NCBI GenBank assembly: GCA_023140215.1
Contig: JAGLMC010000078.1
Span: 1 to 37,432 of the forward strand
Length of the DNA: 37,432 bases
DNA from: Alphaproteobacteria bacterium
GTDB lineage: Bacteria; Pseudomonadota; Alphaproteobacteria; Micavibrionales; Micavibrionaceae
Direction: 5' to 3'
The notes under the pieces are model-generated. The model did no database searches and was not told where the DNA came from. It saw nothing but the letters and a program-made list of their open reading frames with translations. The stretch's first letter is position 1; every line of letters begins with the position of its first letter. Below, piece by piece: positions 31,909 through 37,432 of the stretch. Position numbers and translations under genes: made by a program.

Positions 31909-33837
31909 ATGGAACTTTTGGCTGTGTTTCTTCCATTGTTTGCTTTTTTGATTGCAGGGTTGTTTGGAAAAAAGATTGGTGATCGTATGTCACAGTGTGT
32001 GACATGCTCTGCTCTTGTGGTTGCGGCTTTTGCTTCTATTTTGTTATTTTTTGATGTTGTTGGCGGTCATGGATATACTACAGTTCTTTCGCCATGGATA
32101 AGTTCTGGCGAGTTTTCAGCTTTTTGGGCTTTACGTATTGATCAGCTTTCTGTTGTGATGATTTGTGTTGTTAATATTATTTCCGCATGTGTGCATATTT
32201 ATTCTATTGGTTACATGAGTCATGATCCGTGTAAGGCGCGCTTTATGGCTTATTTGAGTTTCTTTACTTTCGTGATGTTAATGCTGGTTACTGCTGATAA
32301 TTTGCTTCAGCTTTTTTTCGGTTGGGAAGGCGTTGGGCTTGCTTCTTATCTGCTAATTGGATTTTGGAATAATAGGGATTCGGCAAATTCAGCAGCGATT
32401 AAGGCTTTTGTTGTTAATCGTGTCGGTGATTTAGGCTTGGTGCTTGGTATTATGTTGCTGTTTGTTATTTTTGGTTCCATTGAGTTTGACATTATTTTTA
32501 ATAATGCACAATTACATTCACAAACTATGTTTACTTTTTTCGGATATGATCTGCATGCCTTGACGGTTGTGTGTTTACTTTTGTTTGTTGGTGCTGTTGG
32601 TAAATCAGCTCAGCTTGGTTTGCATACATGGCTTCCTGATGCGATGGAAGGGCCAACACCTGTATCGGCTTTAATTCATGCAGCAACGATGGTGACGGCA
32701 GGAGTTTTTCTTGTGGCTCGTTTTTCTCCGGTTTTTGAGTATGCTCCAATAGCATTAATGGTTGTAACTGTTTTTGGTGCTTTGACTGCTTTTATGGCTG
32801 CGACGATTGCTATGACGCAATTTGATATCAAGCGGGTCATTGCTTATTCAACTATGAGCCAGCTTGGTTATATGTTTTTTGCGCTTGGTGTTTCGGCTTA
32901 TGGCGCGGCAATGTTTCATCTCGTGACCCATGCGTTTTTTAAATCTCTGCTTTTCCTTGGAGCCGGTTCTGTTATTCACGCTATGAGTGATGAACAGGAT
33001 ATGCGTAAAATGGGCGGTATTTATAAGAAAATACCTGTAACATATGCACTTATGTTGATTGGTTCTTTGGCTTTGGCCGGTATATTTCCATTTGCCGGTT
33101 ATTTCTCTAAAGATATCATACTAGAGGCAGTCTGGGCGGATCATACATGGTTTGGTGATTTTGCTTTTTTGATTGGGATTATAGTGGCCTTTATGACTGC
33201 GTTTTATAGCTGGCGTTTGTTGTTGATGACTTTTCATGGTGAACCTCGTATGAGCAAGGATGTTATGAGCCGTGTTCGTGAATCTTCAAGTGTAATACTT
33301 GCCCCTCTCTTTATTTTGGCAGCAGGTGCGGTGTTTGTAGGCTTTGTGTTTTATAATATGTTTGTTGGTCATCATTCTATATGGCATGAAACTATTATAG
33401 TCTTACAGGAAAATGACACTATTACTGCGGCGCATAATGCACCGTTTTGGATCAAAAGACTGCCATTACTTATGGGTGGTTTTGGTATTGTTACGGCATA
33501 TGTTTTTTATTTTTGGATTCCTAGTTTACCGGCTAAGTTTTCATCAGCTTTTAAATGGATTTATATGCTCTTTTTTAACAAATGGTTTTTTGATGAGATA
33601 TATAATCGTTTGATTGTTCGTGGTGTTTATTGTCTTGGAAATATTTTCTGGCGTAGTGGGGATCAGAATATAATTGATCGTTTTGGTCCAGATGGAAGTG
33701 TTAAAGTTTCTAGAAAATTTGCCGGAATGTTAAGCAGATTTCAAAGCGGATATATTTATCAATATGCATTTATGATGATTGTTGCTGTGATCGGGATTGT
33801 TTCTTGGGTTATTTTTAGAGTGGGTCAAGGATTTTAA
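31909..33837 (+). CDS. nuoL: NADH-quinone oxidoreductase subunit L
   Basis: Largest antiporter-like proton-pumping subunit of complex I, 642 aa, with the long lateral helix at the C-terminus. Motifs include LLQLFFGWEGVGLASYLLIGFW (conserved Glu), NRVGDLGLVLG, KSAQLGLHTWLPDAMEGPTPVSALIHAATMV, IKRVIAYSTMSQLGYM, HAFFKSLLFLGAGSVIH and FPFAGYFSKD. Gaps of 5 bp to nuoK and 3 bp to nuoM. Confidence 0.97.
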   Translation: MELLAVFLPLFAFLIAGLFGKKIGDRMSQCVTCSALVVAAFASILLFFDVVGGHGYTTVLSPWISSGEFSAFWALRIDQLSVVMICVVNIISACVHIYSIGYMSHDPCKARFMAYLSFFTFVMLMLVTADNLLQLFFGWEGVGLASYLLIGFWNNRDSANSAAIKAFVVNRVGDLGLVLGIMLLFVIFGSIEFDIIFNNAQLHSQTMFTFFGYDLHALTVVCLLLFVGAVGKSAQLGLHTWLPDAMEGPTPVSALIHAATMVTAGVFLVARFSPVFEYAPIALMVVTVFGALTAFMAATIAMTQFDIKRVIAYSTMSQLGYMFFALGVSAYGAAMFHLVTHAFFKSLLFLGAGSVIHAMSDEQDMRKMGGIYKKIPVTYALMLIGSLALAGIFPFAGYFSKDIILEAVWADHTWFGDFAFLIGIIVAFMTAFYSWRLLLMTFHGEPRMSKDVMSRVRESSSVILAPLFILAAGAVFVGFVFYNMFVGHHSIWHETIIVLQENDTITAAHNAPFWIKRLPLLMGGFGIVTAYVFYFWIPSLPAKFSSAFKWIYMLFFNKWFFDEIYNRLIVRGVYCLGNIFWRSGDQNIIDRFGPDGSVKVSRKFAGMLSRFQSGYIYQYAFMMIVAVIGIVSWVIFRVGQGF

Positions 33838-33840
33838 GAT

Positions 33841-35379
33841 ATGTTTGAATTTTCACTTTTATCAGCTATGACGTTTTTGCCCCTTGCCGGAGTGGTGATT
33901 ATTTTGTTTATTCGGGGTGAACAAGAATATGTTGCTCGTAATTCAAGGTATGTAGCTCTTTTTACCTCTGTATTTACTTTTGCATTTGGCCTGTTCATGT
34001 TTTTACAGTTTGATTCGGCTTCAGCAGAATTTCAGTTTGTTGAGAAAAGTAATTGGTTTAAGCCGTTTGGTATTAGCTATCACATGGGTGTAGACGGGAT
34101 TTCTCTCTTTTTTATATTGCTCTCGGTCTTTTTGACTCCGATTTGTATTTTGGCTTCATGGGAATCTATTAAAGTTCGTGTGAAAGAGTATATGATTGCT
34201 TTTTTGGTGCTTGAAACTTTTATGATTGGGACTTTCTGCGCGCTTGATACGGTTTTATTCTATACTTTTTTTGAAGGTGTTTTAATACCGATGTTTTTGA
34301 TTATCGGTATTTGGGGTGGTCAGCGGCGTGTTTATGCATCCTATAAGTTTTTTCTTTATACGCTTTTGGGCTCTGTACTTATGCTGTTGGCACTTTTGAC
34401 GTTGTATGCGCAAGTTGGTTCAACAGATATTATCGTGCTTATGGATAATCCAGTTGCAAGAGATTTGCAAATGTGGCTCTGGCTAGCGTTCTTTGCAAGT
34501 TTTGCTGTGAAAATGCCTATGTGGCCTGTGCATACGTGGCTGCCGGATGCTCATGTTGAAGCACCTACGGCCGGCTCGGTGATTCTTGCCGGTGTGCTTT
34601 TGAAAATGGGTGGATATGGGTTTTTACGTTTTTCTTTGCCTATGTTCCCAGAGGCAAGTTTGTTTTTTGCACCTATGGTTTACTGGCTTAGTATTATTGC
34701 GATCATCTATACATCACTTATTGCATTGGTTCAGGAAGATATGAAGAAGCTGATTGCGTATTCTTCTGTGGCGCATATGGGGTTCGTGACACTTGGTATA
34801 TTTACAGCTACAACACAAGGCGTTGAAGGTGGAATATTTCAGATGCTTAGTCATGGTTTGATTTCTGCTGCTCTCTTTTTGTGTGTTGGCGTTTTGTATG
34901 ATCGTTTACATACACGTGAGATTTTACGATATGGAGGTCTTGTCAAAAATATGCCTAAATATGCAACAGTATTTATGATCTTTGTGTTGGGTTCGGTTGG
35001 ATTGCCGGGAACGAGTGGTTTTATTGGTGAGTTTTTGTCACTTCTTGGTGCATTTCAGGTTGATATGTTAATTGCGGCTTTGGCTTCTATTGGCGTGGTT
35101 TTAGGTGCGGCATATATGCTTATTTTATATCGCCGTGTTATTTTTGGTGTGCAGGTTAATAAAGATGCTGCTGGAATGCCCGATTTGAATAATCGTGAAT
35201 ATGGAATTTTGCTATCAATTATTGTTCTGGTTTTGTGGCTTGGTCTTTTTCCTAATGTTGTGCTTGATCGTGTTTCTCCATCGGTTGATAAGTTACTGAC
35301 TGAATATCATTCAAAGCTGGAGGTGGCTGCTGGTTTTGGTAATGTTATTGTTGGTGTTGAGGGAGAACAAGTTAAATGA
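33841..35379 (+). CDS. nuoM: NADH-quinone oxidoreductase subunit M
   Basis: Antiporter-like proton-pumping subunit, 512 aa. Motifs: [32 protein letters not shown] (conserved Glu), [53 protein letters not shown] and [12 protein letters not shown]. Its stop overlaps the nuoN start by 4 bp (ATGA), showing translational coupling. Confidence 0.97.
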   Translation: MFEFSLLSAMTFLPLAGVVIILFIRGEQEYVARNSRYVALFTSVFTFAFGLFMFLQFDSASAEFQFVEKSNWFKPFGISYHMGVDGISLFFILLSVFLTPICILASWESIKVRVKEYMIAFLVLETFMIGTFCALDTVLFYTFFEGVLIPMFLIIGIWGGQRRVYASYKFFLYTLLGSVLMLLALLTLYAQVGSTDIIVLMDNPVARDLQMWLWLAFFASFAVKMPMWPVHTWLPDAHVEAPTAGSVILAGVLLKMGGYGFLRFSLPMFPEASLFFAPMVYWLSIIAIIYTSLIALVQEDMKKLIAYSSVAHMGFVTLGIFTATTQGVEGGIFQMLSHGLISAALFLCVGVLYDRLHTREILRYGGLVKNMPKYATVFMIFVLGSVGLPGTSGFIGEFLSLLGAFQVDMLIAALASIGVVLGAAYMLILYRRVIFGVQVNKDAAGMPDLNNREYGILLSIIVLVLWLGLFPNVVLDRVSPSVDKLLTEYHSKLEVAAGFGNVIVGVEGEQVK

Positions 35380-36821
35380 TTGATTTTAATCTTCTTCCAT
35401 TGTTGCCCGAGATATTTCTTTCCTTAACGGCTATGGGATTTTTGATTGTTGGCGTGTGTCGCGGTCATGAATCAATGCAGGTTGTTTCTTGGGCAAGCGT
35501 TCTTTCCTATGCTTTTTGCGGGATTTTACTTTTAAGTATGAGTTGGGATACTGAAATTGTTTTGAACGATATGTTTAAGTTTGATCGGTTTGCAGGGCTT
35601 ATGAAGCTTTTGATTCTTTTAGGGCTGATTATTTCTGTTGCTCTTTCTGTTCGTTATCTTAAGCAGGAGGGAATTGCACGTTTTGAATATCCTGTTTTAG
35701 TAACGCTTGCCGGTATTGGTATGATGTTGATGGTGTCATCCAATAATTTACTTTCACTTTATATGGGGCTGGAACTGCAATCATTGAGCCTTTATGTGTT
35801 GGCATCATTTAATAGAAATTCTTTAAAATCTTCAGAGGCCGGTGTTAAGTATTTTGTTTTGGGCTCTCTTTCTTCAGGTATGCTTTTGTTCGGGATTTCC
35901 TTGATTTACGGCTTTGTTGGATCTGTTGATTTTGGCGCTATCGGTAATACGTTAGCTTCGCTTCAAAACGTACCATTTGGAGTAACTTTCGGCCTTGTGT
36001 TTATTCTTGCAGGTCTTGCTTTTAAGATATCTGCTGTGCCGTTTCATATGTGGACTCCAGATGTGTATCAAGGCGCTCCGACCAGTGTGACGGCTCTTTT
36101 TGCAATTATTCCCAAGATTGCGGCAATGGGTCTGCTTATTCGTTTATTGTTCGAGCCATTCGCATCAATTGCCGATCAGTGGGGGCAGATAATTTATTTC
36201 TTGTCTCTGGCTTCTATGATTGTGGGTTCTTTTGCTGCTATTATGCAGGAAAATATTAAGCGTTTAATGGCGTATAGTTCAATCGGTAATATGGGTTATG
36301 CTTTGATTGGTGTTGTTGCCGGAACGCAAGGCGGGGTTGCTGCTGTTATTCTTTATTTGATTATTTATCTGGTTATGACTTCTGGCGTATTTACTGTTAT
36401 TTTATCCATGCGCCGTGATGGATCAGATTATGAAAAAATTAGTGATTTGCGTGGTATGTCTCAAAGTAATCCTGTGATGGCTTATGCTATGGCTATCTTA
36501 ATGTTTTCTATGAGCGGTATTCCACCTATGGCTGGTTTTTTTGGTAAATTATTAATCTTTGAAGCTGCTATTGCTCAGGAACTTTATATTTTGGCTGTGT
36601 TTGGTGTTTTGAGTTCTGTTGTGGCAGCATATTATTATTTGCGTATTGTTAAAGTTATGTTTTTTGAAGAGGAGGGAGATGCTTTTGATGGAGATCTTCC
36701 ATTTGCACGCCGTATAGTTCTTTTTGTTAGCGTTATGTTTGTTTTAGCTTTTGCTATAAAGCCCGGTTTGATTGTTGCAAGTACGCAGGGTGCGGCTTCG
36801 GTTCTTTTTGCGGGATTGTGA
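35376..36821 (+). CDS. nuoN: NADH-quinone oxidoreductase subunit N
   Basis: Third antiporter-like subunit of complex I, 481 aa. Motifs: [20 protein letters not shown] (conserved Glu), [66 protein letters not shown] and [15 protein letters not shown]. birA follows 3 bp downstream, the order usual in alphaproteobacteria. Confidence 0.97.
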   Translation: MIDFNLLPLLPEIFLSLTAMGFLIVGVCRGHESMQVVSWASVLSYAFCGILLLSMSWDTEIVLNDMFKFDRFAGLMKLLILLGLIISVALSVRYLKQEGIARFEYPVLVTLAGIGMMLMVSSNNLLSLYMGLELQSLSLYVLASFNRNSLKSSEAGVKYFVLGSLSSGMLLFGISLIYGFVGSVDFGAIGNTLASLQNVPFGVTFGLVFILAGLAFKISAVPFHMWTPDVYQGAPTSVTALFAIIPKIAAMGLLIRLLFEPFASIADQWGQIIYFLSLASMIVGSFAAIMQENIKRLMAYSSIGNMGYALIGVVAGTQGGVAAVILYLIIYLVMTSGVFTVILSMRRDGSDYEKISDLRGMSQSNPVMAYAMAILMFSMSGIPPMAGFFGKLLIFEAAIAQELYILAVFGVLSSVVAAYYYLRIVKVMFFEEEGDAFDGDLPFARRIVLFVSVMFVLAFAIKPGLIVASTQGAASVLFAGL

Positions 36822-36824
36822 GTT

Positions 36825-37432
36825 TTGAGTATTTCTTGGAATATTGAAACTTATGACAGCGTAAAATCTACGCAGGATATTATTAAAGTTAATGCCTCTA
36901 TCGGCGAGCCGGAAGGGCTGGTTGTTCAAGCTAAAAATCAAACTAAAGGTTATGGGCGTCATGGTCGTAGCTGGGTGTCAAAACGTGGAAATCTTTTTCT
37001 TTCAATTTTGTTACGGCCATCATGTAGTGTGCTTTCTGTTGGACAGATTTCTTTATTTTCCGGACTTGCATTGGCTAAAACGTTGCAAAAACATCTCGAT
37101 CAACCGGAGGTTTTATCTTTAAAATGGCCAAATGATGTTCTTTTGGAAGGAAAAAAATGTGCAGGGATTTTAATTGAAACCGATCTTAGTCATAATCAAT
37201 CTTTGGAATGGCTGGCACTTGGTGTCGGGGTTAATATTATTTCTGCTTCTGTTTGTGATGAGTGGTCTTGTATTCAAAGTTATGCTAAAGAAGCTCCGTC
37301 TATTAATATTCTTCGAGATGATTTTCTTAAGCAAATTGATTACTACTATATGATTTGGAGTCAAGAAGGTATAGTGCCGATTCGTAAAGAGTGGCTTGGC
37401 ATTGCTTATAAACGCGGTACAGCTTTGACAGT
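36825..37432 (+). CDS. birA: Biotin-[acetyl-CoA-carboxylase] ligase, 3' end beyond window
   Basis: Attaches biotin to the carrier protein of acetyl-CoA carboxylase through biotinyl-AMP. About 202 codons are visible. Key motifs: SVKSTQDI near the N-terminus, the biotin/ATP loop KGYGRHGRSW, LSLKWPNDVLLEGKKCAGILIE with the catalytic lysine, and GVGVNI. There is no N-terminal helix-turn-helix, so it is an enzyme-only form. The frame opens right after an in-frame stop and the only early start is TTG at 36825, 3 bp past nuoN, so translation probably relies on coupling. Around 40-50 residues lie past the edge. Confidence 0.93.
   Translation, partial: MSISWNIETYDSVKSTQDIIKVNASIGEPEGLVVQAKNQTKGYGRHGRSWVSKRGNLFLSILLRPSCSVLSVGQISLFSGLALAKTLQKHLDQPEVLSLKWPNDVLLEGKKCAGILIETDLSHNQSLEWLALGVGVNIISASVCDEWSCIQSYAKEAPSINILRDDFLKQIDYYYMIWSQEGIVPIRKEWLGIAYKRGTALT

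Noticed and set aside
1-37432. CRISPR array, insertion sequence or prophage
   Set aside because: No regularly spaced repeats, transposase, integrase or phage structural genes were seen. The only repeats are R1, R2 and a short tandem 11-mer.

Overview
AT-rich chromosomal DNA, most likely from an alphaproteobacterium. Supporting signs are the gene order nuoN-birA, a DUF3126 protein, a class II DAHP synthase, the olsBA ornithine-lipid pair and a rquA-type rhodoquinone gene. It encodes LPS, purine, histidine and aromatic precursor synthesis, so it does not look like a strongly reduced endosymbiont. The order or genus cannot be read from the sequence.

Layout: (1) 1-2919, minus: nadE (cut by the window edge) behind class II aroG. 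(2) 3091-4245, plus: an HD phosphohydrolase with the full eukaryote-like class I cyclic-nucleotide phosphodiesterase signature. (3) 4242-8290, minus: lipid A/Kdo genes lpxL, lpxK, waaA, with rquA at the head. (4) 8388-10776, minus: three exported proteins of unknown function, two of them tandem cysteine-rich paralogues. (5) 11011-14182, minus: DUF3126, olsA, olsB and an OmpA-like envelope protein. (6) tRNA-Arg(ACG), plus. (7) 14566-22275, minus: a compact, translationally coupled histidine operon, yerC-hisG-hisD-hisN-hisCB-hisH-hisA-hisF-hisIE. (8) 22707-26483, minus: purL-purQ, with a PurL of about 985 aa. (9) 26651-end, plus: complex I genes nuoG-H-I, then an opposite-strand lipid A deacylase-like gene, then nuoJ-K-L-M-N and birA (cut by the window edge).

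The his operon resembles the enterobacterial type in gene order, long HisG and fused HisIE. It differs by an HisC-HisB fusion and an inositol-monophosphatase-type HisN. With the unusual PurL/PurQ pair, it suggests replacement of ancestral pathway genes by transfer. RquA beside a complex I locus suggests a facultatively anaerobic respiratory chain using rhodoquinone.

Two repeat families stand out. R1 is 144 bp with two copies (10852-10995, 22545-22688), each just 3' of a minus-strand gene, made of four hairpins with compensatory changes. R2 has two copies (5105-5197, 15184-15253), each between a stop codon and the next start, with two interleaved stems that both show compensatory changes. I recognise neither family. 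No transposase, integrase, prophage or CRISPR array was seen.
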